Assembly: GCF_030704535.1 (NCBI RefSeq)
Contig: NC_081811.1
Location: 8,102,001 to 8,166,000 of the forward strand
DNA length: 64,000 bases
Source of the DNA: Vitis vinifera
Lineage: Eukaryota; Streptophyta; Magnoliopsida; Vitales; Vitaceae
Reading direction: 5' to 3'
Below the pieces are notes generated by a model. It ran no database searches and was not told where the DNA came from. It was given only the letters and a program-made list of their open reading frames with translations. This document shows positions 33,201 to 46,799 of this stretch, piece after piece; the first letter of the stretch is position 1, and every line of letters starts with the position of its first letter. A program made the translations under genes and the position numbers.

Positions 33201-34402
33201 ATTTTTAATACTAAGGATGAAGAAATTAGCTTTAAAGTGCATGAAAAAGAGTTACACCTAAGTGCACCATAAAGTACCATCTTACGGATTTCCTTAGACA
33301 CTTTAAATCTTTAAGAGATCTAAATTTTCATGCCATTGATTTTCTTTTATGGTTGTTTGAGCTTTCTTTGGAATTTTTTATTAAAACCTAAAAATTTTAC
33401 TTAATTTCAAATATTAATGAACTTAATTTTATTTTGTAACCATTAAACTTAATTAAGAGAATCCTTTGACTAATGAGTTTCCATTCTTATGTAATGGAAT
33501 TTGATTTCATTTTTTAAATCAATTTGAGTTGAGAAAAGTGCTTATTTAAATATTATAATAATATTTTTTTAATAAAATATTTAAATAGATATTTATGCTT
33601 AAAATTAAAATATATAATTGTAATTTAGTAATTGTAATTAGGTCACTATTTTTATCTTTTATAAAAAGTTAATTTCAAGCATGCTTTTCAAATATATTGA
33701 TCAATTTAAGTTTCAAATAATTATTTTTATTATAATTTATTTTCATTCATATCTGATTGTCATTATTCTTTATTAAAAATCATTCAACATAATTAATGTA
33801 CCATATAAGAGTTTCAATTCTTATTTTGTAACAAATTATGTCATTATCTTTATTATTTATTAAATTAATTTTCAGTAGATTAATTTCGACCAAACTGAAA
33901 AATGTAATCCATTAAAATTTTAAAAATATTTTACAAAATCATATTCTATAACTATTTTTATTTTTAAAATAAATAAATTTTTTATAAAAGAGTTTGAGTT
34001 TTCACTTGGGAAACTTTTGAAAATGTTTTTAAAAATAGTTTTTGAGAATAAATTTTAAAAATAATTATTTGATATTTAAAAAAAAAATATTTTCATTGTT
34101 TTTAAATATTTATTAAAAATAAATTTATTTTATTTCAATTTTTCTTCGTATTTATATAATTATTTTTTAAAATAATACTTAGAAAACAAATGAAAATAAG
34201 TGAGAGAAAAAATTAAAATATATTCTTAGAAAATACCCTAATTATAGAATAAGTTGTAAAAAAACTGTTTTTATATTAAAAAATTATCAAAAGTGTTTGG
34301 AGAATAGTTCTGTGTTTTTAACAACAAAAAATTGTTTTTAAAAACAAAAAAAAAAAACTGTTTTGGGCCATGTTGTGAGGAGGGCACGAGCGGCCCAGTT
34401 GA
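33201..34402. other. AT-rich intergenic DNA before the BRX1 gene
   Basis: No gene. Long A/T runs with many TTTAAATA-like words. The promoter of the BRX1-type gene should lie in the last few hundred bases, but I see no clear TATA box. Confidence 0.45.
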
Positions 34403-34507
34403 ATGGCGGGCCAGAAGGCCCAGTTGAGTAGAAGAGGGAACATGGAGGCGCAACTGTGTAGCCGTATAAGGCAAGAGAGTTTTGCCCTAGTCGAAGAGAA
34501 GGGAAAG

Positions 34508-37500
34508 ATGGGGAAGAAGCGAAAGCACAGCGAAGCCAATGTTGCAGAGCCGCCGAAGAAGGATTCCGACGCCCCGGAGAGGCCGAAACGGACGCTTCTC
34601 GGCTGGAAAGACCCCACCCCAACTGAAACTAAAGAAATTGAATCTTCTTCTCCCATTTTCCGCAACAAAGAGAAGGTGTTGGTCACTTGCTCTCGCCGCA
34701 TCAGCTACAGGTCTTCACTATTTCCTCTCTTCTCAGCTTCCCCTCCCCCCCCCCCCCCCCCCCCCTCTTTTTTTAAATAACTTTCATTCAATTTACTGGG
34801 CTGTTGTGGCTCTGTTCTTCATAGGTATCGCCATTTGATGCTGAGTATAGTTTCGCTTCTCCCTCATGCCAAGAAGGACAACAAGGTGGAGTCCAAGGAG
34901 AGTAAAGGCGCCACTTTGAATGAGCTCGTTGAGCTCAAGAACTGTTCTTCCTGTTTGTTTTTTGAGGTCAGTTTTTAGTTTTCTTTTGTTTCTTGTGTTG
35001 ATTTTGATGAATTCCATGTTGTGGTCTCTGACTTTGCGTTTTGTGTTTGAATTTGTATAGACTATTGTGAATGTTTAAGTGGGTTTGTGTTTTCTTGTCC
35101 ATTTATACTAAGAACAAGTTCATTCCTATGAGAATCTAATTCCCTATTGATAAACATTGGATTTGACTGTTTTCTATAGGAACCAGAATAAAATAAGCCT
35201 AAGTAGGATGATACTTCTTTCATACAAAGTGCAATAAATAAATAAATAAATAAATCAGGGAGAAAAGGAAAAATGGGAAGCAAAATGGGCTTCCCTCTAG
35301 AATTATGTTTTTTGAAGGTGCATTTTTGTTTGCCATGATCATTTGGCTGAGTTGTGATGTGGGGTTCTTTTTGTTAGTTTGGTTATTTCACTTGGATACA
35401 TTATCTCTAGTTTGAATTTGTAAGATGCCATTCTGGTGGATTGTGGGGGCCTTTCTATAACTGGCAAGTAGTGATTCAAGAAATCAAATGAGTTAATAGT
35501 TCTTTATTGCTGAATCATTAGATTCTGTGCTTTCTTATGAATTTTCTTTTCTTCATATGAAGTATATGGCTGATTTTGTGATTTTACCAGGTAACCACAT
35601 GATTTCTAAATGGCTGTTTGGTGATTAAAACATATTGGGTTATTAAGAGCAGAGAAATGGAACTTTGTTCTAGCCTTTTTATGTGATAATTAATACATTT
35701 TCTTTTCTCTAGTTCAGTGCAGGAAACAGAAAGATCTATATTTATGGATGGCCAAATGCCCCAATGGTCCATCTGTAAAATTTATGGTTGATGCTGGTAA
35801 TTTTCTGCTCTAGTTTCAAGTATTCATTTGCATGGTAATATGAGTTTTAGATTGCCTAATGGACATATATTTTATGTATTCTGCATCATTTTTTGTACCT
35901 TGGAACTAACTTATTTAAGTAAGAGGGATCCTTTTTCTTAAGATTTTAAGGAAGAACAGCTAATTAATGAGACATATTTTGTTTATTTTAGTGCACACTA
36001 TGGAAGAGTTGAAGCTTACTGGGAATCATCTAAAAGGATCACGTCCTCTTTTGACTTTCTCAACCAATTTTGATAAGGACCCCCACTGGAAACTTCTCAA
36101 GGAGATGATCACACAGGTATATCTATTTCAATTCTCTGGTCAAGCACTAATTCTTTTTAGCTGTTATCGTTCACAGATGGAAGAGTAGATATTGAATTTA
36201 TATGTAGATTATAATCTTTTGGCTTGGGTGCTGATGCTCGGTGCAAGAAGTATGTCTTGTTGCCAAATTTGTATGACCTAATTATAGGACAGAGGAACAC
36301 AAATAATCTATCAAGTTTTCCAAACATCTTTTATACCTGGGATGAAATGATAGGTCTATGTGCAATATCATGTTTTTCATGGAAACTTGCCTCATTTTGA
36401 AATCTTCATGTATCTTAAGAATACACTCAATTGTCTTTGAGAACATTGAGCAAATATTCACGCCCAATGGCATGCCTTTTGCATTCTCTCTGCATGTGTG
36501 CCAGAAAAATTGTCTTGACTTCTTACTCTAAAATGAAGAACTCGATGATATTGCCTAACAAAAAAAAAAAAAAAAAAACTGATGTTTCTACCCGTATACT
36601 ATCTTTGATTTCCATTCCCTAGAAAGTGATTTTTGGCTTTATTTGTTTCAGTCCAGGATTATTCTTGTCAATCGTGTGATGCTATGGAATTTATTTATAG
36701 AAGTTTATTTTGCTAGGCACCTTCTAAGATTATCTTGCTCATCTATTTGCCTATATATAAGTTTTATCCTCTTGATAAGTTGACAGGTTTTTTTTTTTTG
36801 GTTAGATATTTGGAACTCCGAAGGAGCACAGGAAAGCTAAACCTTATCATGATCATGTCTTTGCTTTCTCACTTGCTGATGATCATATATGGTTCCGGAA
36901 CTACCAGGTTCGTGTAGTTCAAATCTTCATCTTTGTGATTTAGATTCATAGTGTAATTCTAATTGCATGTCTTATATTTTAGGTAAAATAAGGAGGCATT
37001 GAAATAAACTTAAACGTTTGTGCTGCCTGCGTCCTTTATATTTAATCAAAAGAATGCATGTCTAACCTGAATGTTGGACAGAATTGTATGGTATTGACCT
37101 AAAGTTTTGAATATGCAAATGGTGAACAAGTGATTTTTTCTTTGTCTTGAGTGTTATTCAAGTGACCTCATTCTACGTAATAGGGTTGTGCTAAGTTGGA
37201 TGTAGGGTTTTAGATTGACATAGACAGCCATTGATACAGCCATCTCAACGCATTAAGTTCTTGTGATTTGAACTAGTTACCTATAGTTTTTATTGGTATT
37301 GATTCCCATATATAACCTCAGAAATGCCCTAGTTAACAAAACCAGTCTTAATACCACTGCCATTTTGTCCTTGCACATTTATGCAATTTTCTGGTTGAAA
37401 ATTTTATTTTCTTGTGTAAGGTGTTTAGATTACATTGTTGAGTCAAGTTTGATTCTCAATCTCTAGCCATGACTATCAGCTTATGTGGTCTACTCTTTGG

Positions 37501-38526
37501 GTGTGTAACAATGCATACCATGAAGAATATATTTGTCTAGTTGTTAATAGCAATTCATGAAGTGCTTGATGCAAAAATGTCATCATACTGATAACCCATG
37601 AGAATGCAGCATGGTTAAATCTTTTCCAGTTGTTTCGATGAAAAATGAAATCATGGAAAAGGTGGGAAAATATGCTTTCATAATACCTTGTTGATGTAAT
37701 TCTGTAATAGGAGATCAATAAGATCTGAATGTTCATGTTCATGTTATTTCCAAGGAAGTGACCAATTGAGATGGAAATTCAAAATGTCTTGTGGTTTTTT
37801 CTTAACAAAGCATCAATGTCCTTATTTTGCAATAAAATGGTAGCGTAGTTCCTGGAATAATTATTAGAACTAGTTTTCCCTGTTGCCAAATTTTGCATAT
37901 GTGACCCTGTGTTCTTACTTTGGAGCTGGTACTTGTGCTGATCTTAGTGTTTCTTCTACAAATATTTGAAACAGATTTCTGTTCCTCATAACGAATCTGA
38001 CAAAGTGGATCGAGGAGGCCTAGATAAAATTACCCTGGTTGAGGTTTGAAATGATTCACCTTTCTGATTATAGAACTTATCTAGTTGTTGTAAATAATTC
38101 TAGCTTAATCTTGGAACTGGTTGTTGATAGGTTGGTCCAAGATTTTGTTTGAATCCCATCAAGATATTTGGTGGCAGCTTTGGAGGCCCAACATTATATG
38201 AGAATCCATTTTACATATCACCGAATGAGGTTATAAACTCCTTCATGTTCCTGTAGAATGTTTCCATTTCGTAAATTTTGTTTGATGTTCTGGGGATCCT
38301 GATGTGTGCATTGATGGTAGAGGTTACTGCAGCTCCTTTTCTCTGTTACAATAGTCTTACTGGTGCATTGTTCTTATGCTATTTATGCTTCCAGATTCGA
38401 GCACTAAAGAAGAGGAAGGCGGCTGGCAAGTATGCAAAGAAAGTGAAAGCCAAGACAAGGAGGAAGATGCATGAGTTGGAAAATCCATTAGAAGCTGATG
38501 AGTTTGCAGATATGTGGAAGGAATAG
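34508..38526 (+). CDS. BRX1: ribosome biogenesis protein BRX1 homolog (Brix domain)
   Basis: Nucleolar factor needed for 60S ribosomal subunit assembly, where Brix-domain proteins bind pre-rRNA. Eight exons: 34,508-34,710; 34,825-34,966; 35,718-35,796; 35,992-36,116; 36,806-36,907; 37,975-38,043; 38,131-38,229; 38,395-38,526. All introns are GT-AG and phases agree, giving 316 residues, the usual size for plant BRX1. The N-terminus is MGKKRKHSEAN. The Brix domain runs from about residue 57 (KVLVTCSRRISYR) through CRKQKDLYLWMAKCPNGPS, LLTFSTNFDKDPHWKLLKEM, FGTPKEHRKAKPYHDHVFAF and GPRFCLNPIKIFGGSFGGPT. The C-terminus is Lys/Arg-rich (KKRKAAGKYAKKVKAKTRR), fitting nucleolar targeting. In-frame ATGs lie upstream at 34,403 and 34,442; I chose 34,508 because the family starts MGKKRK. 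Intron 1 has about 21 consecutive C. Confidence 0.95.
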
Positions 38527-40707
38527 GAAGTTGCCTTATCCATTGTTTTTCTTTTTAACAGAGTAATCATAGTCGCAAACTTAACAACTCAAGCCGAGCA
38601 AGAAAGAGAATAGTTTTGAATCATGCTTTTGGGTATTATTTTTGGATCATGCCTTTTGGATAATGCGATTTTGTGTTGAGAAGTTAAATATTGATAATGC
38701 GTTCAGAAACTAAATACTTGAGTAAATTCCTCTCCCTCTCTGGTTCTCTCTCTGTGTCTTTGTTTTTGTTGATGGAAAAACCTTACTAAACACCCAAGTG
38801 ACTGGGATGAAGAGAACGATGACTGCAAACCAGGTTCTAATTGAAATATGAGTTTATCATCTGAAAAAACCCTCCTTGAATTTGTCTGCCTGATATGTGG
38901 ATTTTCTATTTTCTGATTCTCTGGGTTCTAAACCTTAAAAAACTAGAAATTTCAGGGTCTTTCTGGACATGTTTGAACTTGAACACTGTTGCAGTTGGCC
39001 AAAAGATAGAACTTCTAATTAGAAATCATTCCTGAGGAGCAACTGCCACTGAAATCTGGGAATAATTTATACCTTGTTTCAAAGTTCAAACCCTTGACCC
39101 ATCTACTTCATGGCCAAAATTGACATGTTCACTAGTAAGATTGATTTTTGTTTTCCTCTTCTGTTTCATGTGCATATTTACTGTTAGAGCATTAGAGAGT
39201 TAACATGAATGCCATGGAAATAGTTGAACCATCCAGGGTGGTAAACACAATGCCTCTAAGAGTGATAGATCAAGTAAAAGGCTAAAATCATAGTACTCCC
39301 ATTTTTATTTAAAAAATTTAAAAATTTAAAAACATAAACAATAAAATAATATGGCAATATAATAATATTTGTAAAATAAATAAATATTTTATTTAGTAGA
39401 AATACAAATAAATTTATATTATAATTCTTTAAATTTGTTCATTACGTATTTATTTTTATATTAAATTTGTTATGGTTAATTATTTTAAAGTATTCATAAA
39501 TAGTTAAAATCAATAAATATAAAAATAAAATAAAATTGTGAAAGATTTCATGATTGGAGTGTATGTTTGTCTGATTACTTTCTTAAAAAATATATGAGTT
39601 TTGAAAGTAAAAAATCAAACTTCTTAAAATTCTATTATTCCTTAAAATTTGAATTATATTAAAATAAATACATTTAAAAATAACTAAATAATTTTTTATA
39701 GTCTATTACTAGAATTTATATGCTTAAAAAAAAAAAAAAAAGATTTATTTTATTTTTATATATAAAAATAAAATATACTAAATACCCCTAGTTGAAATCG
39801 TTTTCATCTTTGGTTCATAATTAGTTATAAATCATAGCAGTGATAAAACAGACTTAGTAAAATTTGATATTCCAAATACCTAAAAGATCGGAAAGAAGAT
39901 TTTTATTTTCCTTAATTTGGGTTGTGGATAAAATGTGCCTATCATGAACTTTGACTTTTCTAAACACGAATTGACCTTTTATTTTATTTATTTATTTTCT
40001 TCAAAATCATTATTTTGGCGTTAAACTACATTCTATTCCAAAACCCTAATGGACCCAAAGCATCAAATGGGTCCCCAAGGCCCAGCGCATTCACCACCAA
40101 TTCTGATGAACACGTCACCTGCATGACAGACAAAAACTCACACAACTGCATCAGCAGTGAAGCCTTTAGCCCTCACCCTGTTCCTGTGTTAGGGATTCCA
40201 ACACCCCCGATTTTGATTTTTTAGCCCATCCCAAATCCTCCCAGTTAGGGATTTTTTAAATTTAATTTTTTTTTTTTCTCACCAGATTTTCCCCCAAATT
40301 TAATATGCAAAATTTCTCACGAAATTTCCCTGCTTTTTCTCACTTTTCACACAGGCTCGTCGTTTTATCCCTTCACAACCCTAGCTTTTCTACTCATGAA
40401 CTGCCCCCTTCTCAGGAATCATCCAAGTCCATCCCAAAATCCATCGGAAAGGCCTAATTTTTCATACTTTTGTATTTTTCTGTTTTGGAAACTTTATGGG
40501 AAATCGAAGCCCTAAACTGTCCATATATGTGAATCGCCTTATACGGGCAAGAGAAGTTTGAAGCATTTGAACTTTCAAGTTGGAATCCCTAATTATAATT
40601 CTACCAGATCAAACCCCAGTTTTGCTTTCCGGAAAAATCTTATTGTGCATAAGAAAATTCGAGCTTTTTGGGGAAATTTTGGGAGAACCCTAGTTTGTGA
40701 ACTTTTC
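38527..40707. other. intergenic region between BRX1 and the RIN13-like gene
   Basis: The first ~200 bases are probably the BRX1 3' UTR. From about 39,290 to 39,790 the DNA is very AT-rich. The segment 40,000-40,707 is less AT-rich and probably holds promoter and 5' UTR of the next gene; no ATG precedes 40,708 in its frame. No other gene is seen. Confidence 0.5.
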
Positions 40708-43700
40708 ATGGATCCGAGGTATGTGGTGTTGGAGATCAGCTCTGATGAAGAAGTGGGTTTGGACGACTACAGGGGTGATGATTATGATTGGCTATCGGAA
40801 CTTCTCCGAGAGGTGGACAAGCCGACGGATGATTCCGATGATGTCGTGGTGGTGCGTGAGGTCAACCCTAAGCAGAAATCGAAGTCTTCGAAATCAACGG
40901 CAAAAGACGATGATGATGACTGCGTGGTTTTAGATGGAGACCCAGACAATCCTGTCCCGACTGTGGACGACTCCGAGAATGGGTCCGACGATTTGCTTGT
41001 CGTTGGAGAGAAGGGTCAGGTAAATTCGTTGCTGGTTTGATAATTTTTTTCAATGTTAATGAATAAGATTATGTAATTTTTCTCAAACGTTTTTTTCCTT
41101 TTTTTAAATGCTATTTTTGAAGTTAATCCATGTTTGGTTGCTAAGAATGTAATTTTGACTTTAATCTCTGTTTGGTTGTCGAGAAATGGAAGGAAAAAAG
41201 GGGAAAAAAATCATGATTTTGAACTCGGATTTAAGTTCAAAAGATGCCTGATATTTGGTGTGTCCATGCGCAAATGCTTTTCCGAATACGCACATGGGCA
41301 TCACCTATGAATTTTTGCCAAATTGAGGGCATTTTTACCATGCATCTATTTGGACAAGCATTTAGGAGAGCCTTTCTGTGATGTATGACACCACACTTTC
41401 CATTACTTGAGACTTGAAGAAACTTTTAAGCTTTGCTCTTAACTACCTTAAATTTTAACAAAGTGACACAGCAAATTATATTTCCCCTTTCCCATTTTCT
41501 TAAATTTTTATCTCAACAAATGTGGAGGCTTTTGGGAATACATTTGCCTTTGGTACTGATTGCCCCATTCTCTTTTATGAGGAATCAAGATTTGGTCAAC
41601 CATCTCTTCCTCCATTACCCTTTCACATGAGAGTTATGGCAGAGTTTGTCCTCCCAGGCTGGTATTACCTTGGTTGCTCTGAGAGGCATTGCAAATTCGT
41701 CAGTTTCCTCTTTCTTTGGGTTTGGGAAGAGCCCTAAAGGATTAGCCTTATGGAGAGCATTGTCCCGTGAATGTTGTGGGTTATTTGGTTTGAGAGAAGC
41801 ACTTCAATTTTTTAGGACATATGAAGAACAATAAAAGATGCTGAGGAAATCTTGTCCTCTCTTTCGGTAGTTTGTACGTGTCACCAAGGAGTTCTTAGGA
41901 ATTCCTTTCTACCATTCTTTTGCTAGATTGGAAATCTATTTTTTAGCCATTCCTTAATTTGTTTCCTGTTTCTATTTGAAGAGTCTATTTTCCTTCTTTG
42001 TACAGTCTTTTCAACTCTCTATAAAAATTTTCATTTCATATAAAGGAAAACAATGCCTATCAAAAAAAAAAAAAAAAAAATCAATTTGTTTTTATAGAGA
42101 GGACTACAGAGTTTAATTTGGTATTCTATTTTGCCTGTCGGTTTCCACTTTGTCATTATGTCATGGTGCATGTGAAAATATAATGAGTCCTGCATTCTCT
42201 TTGAATCAGAAATTGAATTAAATTTACTTTTATAATATGATTTTACATTTTAATGGAGATTTTATATGGTATCAATGCCCGATTAGTGTGTTTCCTTACA
42301 TTTTTATTTGCTATTATCCTGTTCCATGGAGAATTGGCATTTCTTTTAGAATATCTCTATAACTTGAATATCTTACTTGCAGCATCAATATTGTTATCTT
42401 ATATGCTGCATTCAGATATCAATAGTATTTGGGCAAATTAATAATGCTTTCTGGCATGCTGGGCCCTTTCAGCTCTCAGGAACATGCTGATTGTTTGGAG
42501 ACTGTTTCTCCATCATGTGGGTGCATTGTTATGACTTGGGCAGTTCTATCCGGTTATCTGCAAGGCACTGAGTTAGGTGGTGCATCATACTGCTTTAGAA
42601 TTGGTGTTTCTATTACACGGTCAGGTTTTTTTTGAAGTGATTACTCAGCCAAACAAATATCTATAAATGTGCCACTTTAACATGTGGCAGCTGGGGTGGC
42701 AGCCAATTAGGCTATTAACCTTTCGACTCTGGAACATGTGGTCTTGTAGCTAAAAAGGGCATGTTTCCTGCATGTGAGAGAAGTTAGATCTCTAGCTTTT
42801 AAATGGAAAGAGATGTGGACATGCCTTGTTTTCCCATATGGCAGAGACTGGCATGTTTGAATTACCACATGGAGAGAGGTTGGGTGGTGAAAACATGGGC
42901 CTGTTTTGGTTCCTGGCTGCTGCATGTGACAAAGCTGGGAGGGGCTGATCCTGCTTGTAAGATCAAGGAGGTCCCTATAACAAACAACCTGAATAGGACC
43001 ATGCAAATGAAATCCCTGCAAAAGAGCCATTTCTGTTACTAAGGCTTCCTCCTGAATTCTCTCTTGACTGTGATCTACTTATCTCTCATGTGCTAAACAC
43101 TTTTTAGGCAGCTTGGAAGTACAAAGTTAGATATGTTGTTATTTGAAGAAATATTGTCTCAGGAGTAACACAACTGTGATACTAATAAAAACAACAGTAA
43201 AATTAATGTAATGCCATAGATTTAAGTTCCCATTGAAAATAAAAAATAAAAAATAAACAACAAAAAAAATGACTGAAGTGCCAAGGATACAAATTTGAAA
43301 ACCTAATGCTGATCCTGAATTTCACCAATATCAGAATTGAAAGAACCTTTGAAGCATTCTTGAATTTTGGATTTATTTGGGCTCAGATGTTATAGGTGGC
43401 ATTGATCAGCTGTGCTGCATCATTGCAGTATCGTTTGCTTTACTATCTCACACAAAACCTTTGCTTAAGTTTTTCCCACCTTTATTATCAATTTCTTAGT
43501 TTCTGTGTAGTTGGGAAGATGCTGTCAAATTTTCTCTGGTATCAACTTTGATTCATTATTTTCTGTTTTGGTTGCAGATTGCATGCAGAGATTACCCTCA
43601 CTCACGGGACCAATGTGCTAAATTTCCTTTTAATTCTACCACACATGATAGGCACTGTGACCAGGTAAGATTACTCTCTTAGACTTTGGCCTCCATAAAT

Positions 43701-44902
43701 ATTAGCATTCTCTATGTTACTCCTATGGGAGAATTTTGCTGATCTCTGCTGGTGCTACAATGCAGTGCCATTGTTATGTCTGCGATTCACTTGCCCCTTG
43801 TGGCCATTGGGGGACTGGTATGAACATTGTTGACCATTGTCATGCCACTAATAAAGATGAGTTTTGGGTAGATCAGAGGAAAAGTTTCAGGCTAGGGAAA
43901 AGTCAGCAAGTACCTATTCAAAAACACGCCACAGCATTGCCCCAAGTTAGCCAAAATTCATCATTTCCTCTATTGCAACCCAACCCCATATGGCAGAATC
44001 AGGTTTCTAGGCCAACCTCAATCCATGCTTGCTCTTCCCGAACCAATGTTGGTGTCCCAAACACGGCAAGCCTAACTAGAAACCAGAGGTCAGAAGTTGA
44101 TTTGGGCAGAACTAGATTCCAACCGCATTTGGTCTCACAAAAGCCGCATGGTACACAGAGTAATATTATTAACCGAAAGGACAGAGGTCATGGTTTTGGA
44201 CCTTTAGGCCCCCAATTTTCCTCTTCCCAACCAATGTTTAAAAGGACAGGTTCTGGCAGAGGTGCCTTGACTGCTAATCGGTCAGGTTATGGTTTGCCTA
44301 ACAACATTAATCACGCTTATACAACATTTTCTAGAAATGTCCCCCAAAGAGCGACGCCAAATGACAGAACTTCTAGTAGGTGGCACGACCACCTTCCTGG
44401 AGTGGCTTTGGATTCTGCTAAACATCAGACCACCCAGCCAAACATGGGCAGCATCTTTTCAAATACAGTGCCTTCACAACCACAAGCATACGGTCAGCCT
44501 ATTCTTCAGTCAAATGATTGCCAAGGTACATATCTGCATGGGAATCAAGCTCAAAATGTTGTGAATCCAAGTTTTGCCGATATCAGTGGAAGTTGGCCAG
44601 GAGGTACCAGCCATAGCGACCAACCACCTCCAATAGAAAACTCCCAACTTCAAAGTGCAGAGCCAACATTTATACCATCTGTCATGGAATTCAATCCGCA
44701 GTTTCCTGTTAGTACGAATCCTGATCCATTGGACCTATTTGACAGCTGGATTCTGGAAAACCAGTCTGTTCAGGGAGCCCCTGAAGGTTCTGTGCCCAAT
44801 GGATTGAATTTAACTTCTCAGGATCATGCCCCGGCCGCAGTAGATGCAGGAATGCTTTATTTTGATTTCGAAACCTCTTGGGGTAGTCTGACGCATGCTT
44901 AG
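40708..44902 (+). CDS. RPM1-interacting protein 13-like protein (RIN13-like)
   Basis: Three exons: 40,708-41,019; 43,578-43,664; 43,766-44,902, with GT-AG introns and phase-0 joins, 511 residues. Residues 1-104 are acidic (ISSDEEVGLDDYRGDDYDW, AKDDDDDCVVLDGD). Residues 105-155 carry a Cys/His-rich core: IACRDYPHSRDQCAKFPF, HDRHCDQ, then CHCYVCDSLAPCGHWGTG. This core is typical of plant RIN13-type proteins; Arabidopsis RIN13 interacts with the immune receptor RPM1 and is a positive modulator of resistance and cell death. The rest is a long Gln/Asn/Ser/Pro-rich disordered region ending in FDFETSWGSLTHA, also seen at the C-terminus of relatives as I recall. Intron 1 (2.6 kb) contains a LINE 3' fragment. 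Family assignment is from memory of the Cys core. Confidence 0.83.
41590..42080 (+). mobile_element. 5'-truncated LINE (L1-type) in intron 1 of the RIN13-like gene
   Basis: Same strand as the gene. Broken frames resemble the C-terminus of plant L1 proteins: LWRALSRECCGLFGLREALQ and VTKEFLGIPFYHSFARLEIY (compare the usual W-x-ERN-x-RIF and SKEFRGIP blocks). A short 3' UTR follows, ending in CCTATC and a run of A to 42,080. The 5' limit is uncertain and no target duplication was identified. Confidence 0.65.
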
Positions 44903-45069
44903 TTGATTAGAATCTGCCAAAAAGGGTAAAACATGATCCCTGTTTTGTGGGTTGGTTTTAGACTTAATCAGAAGAGAATGGAATGTACAGTTCCATAACC
45001 TAGGTAAACAGACAATCTGCCTGTTTGTTGAACAATGCTGTACAGATGCAGGTGGTTTTTTCAAATGAT

Positions 45070-45103
<34 letters not shown>

Positions 45104-45172
45104 AACCTCAGATGTTGAATCATCATTTCGTTTTATATGATTCCTGCCCTTTTCCTCTTTCAAATTTATCTC
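44903..45172. other. 3' flank of the RIN13-like gene with a TA/TATG microsatellite
   Basis: Probable 3' UTR. A (TA)n tract followed by TATG units lies at about 45,068-45,103. No other gene. Confidence 0.5.
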
Positions 45173-45363
45173 TTATGTTCAGGGCACTGGAACCACAAGT
45201 GACATATGGTTCCAAGTTCAAATCCTGTCACTGATAATACCTTGAATTTACTAGGTGTTGATTGTTGCGAGACGATCAGTAACCCAAGGTTTAGATCCTT
45301 ATGGAGAGTTTTAAGAGCTTGGCCATGAAAGGTTCTTTGGTTATAGAAAAAAAAAAAAAAAAA
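45173..45363 (+). mobile_element. probable tRNA-derived SINE
   Basis: About 190 bp ending in a run of A (about 45,347-45,363), flanked by TTATCTC at 45,166-45,172 and 45,364-45,370. GTTCAAATCC at 45,216-45,225 fits the pol III box B consensus. A box A is only weakly visible upstream. Small size, box B, A tail and direct repeats together fit a SINE; the family is not identified. Confidence 0.55.
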
Positions 45364-46799
45364 TTATCTCATCATCCTAGACTGTGCAAACCCCATATGA
45401 TGGTGCATGTTTTCCTACATTTTTTTTCATCCTCTCTTTGATAGTACTACCTGCATGTGGGTGGTTCAGTTTTTCACTGGAGGAATGGAACCCAACCCTA
45501 CTTTGAACACAGCTATGTTTCCTTGTTACTTTCTAATGGTTGCTTCTTGAGGTGCCCAGGATGAATTTTCAATCTGCTGATCTTGGGCTTTTTGTGTGTG
45601 ATAACCCTCTGCGTTTTCAGCTGTTAGAACTCCATGGGCTGGGGATAGGATACATCTAGTCTCCACAGGTTCATGACCCAAGTATTGTTACAGATGCTTC
45701 CACTCACCGGTTGGGGGCGTTGGGGCATGTTTTGTTTTAAAACCTAAATATTTTGATAACTCTTCTTAAGAGGATGCTAAATATTTCCATTTTTGCATTT
45801 TAAAATTTGATTACTCTTCTAACACGGGAAAAATATTGATGGAACAACTCCCTCTACGAAGAAGTACTCTACCAATTATATCCGAGCATGTAATTTAATT
45901 TACATACATTTTATAGGGTTAATCAGATTTTGATCGGGCCCTCTATCTCTCCTCAGTTAACTTTCTTATCATGATGAGGTGTTCATTTGAGAGGCTCTCA
46001 TATGATAACCAGAGTTACCTAATGTGAAGTGTTTAATCATTTTGAGCGACTTTCATCAAACAATGAAGTCTTTCATATTCATATGGATGATAGCAATTCA
46101 TATTTCGAAAAGCCATGTATGTGGACTTCATTTTTTGTCACTTACATCTTTTTGGATCTTTGACTTGATTGAGAAATGGTGCTTCTATTTTTCGAATTTT
46201 TCATCATATTGGTATGTTCAAGAATTGAATTTTAAAACCATTTATTGATTACTTGTAAGTTAGAATTAATTTAAGATTTGATGCAGACATGGAAGATTTG
46301 TAATTTGACATTGAATCAGTAAGTCATGAAATTATGGTATACTGAAAATGAAATCAGATGTTGCAATCTGGCTTAACTCCACTACAAGAAAGTCAAGTCA
46401 AGTCAAGTCATAGTTGTGTAGCTTTTCTAGGGTGACTACGTTGCTGCCCTGAATGATTCTCACCGTGGGCTTTGGGCTTTGCTTCCCTTGACTGTCCCGG
46501 CCCTGTCTTTGGACTTCTTCTCCACCCACCAGGATCCTATCCACATTCAATTCCTTTTTGTTCAAATAAAATATATGTCCAAACCAAGTTTGAAAAGTCT
46601 CCACAGCAAGCTTTCTAGACTGTTTTTGTTTGCCATGATTCATGCCATTAACCAAAGCCAGACAGCTAGCGTTGCTTGACCTCGCCTTGCTTGACCTTAA
46701 GTCTCCATCCACCCAGCACAACCTGTAAAAACACAGCTGCCCTTCCACTTCTTCTTCCATGCCCATCTCCTTCTTCTCTTATAGCTGCTAAACTCTATC
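45364..46799. other. intergenic region before the 7S-globulin-like pseudogene
   Basis: No gene that I can support. An AAGTC pentamer is repeated near 46,390-46,410. The stretch just before 46,800 is CT-rich, like a 5' leader. Confidence 0.45.

Noticed and set aside
34271..34701. Minus-strand frames opposite BRX1 exon 1
   Set aside because: They overlap the conserved exon and have no family signal; the plus-strand model is secure.
42707..43042. Frames of 107 and 79 codons in RIN13-like intron 1
   Set aside because: Mutual shadows without a recognisable domain, inside an intron.
44810..45163. Minus-strand 117-codon frame over the end of the RIN13-like gene
   Set aside because: It overlaps the well-supported plus-strand exon 3 and contains a Tyr/Ile run from the TA microsatellite.
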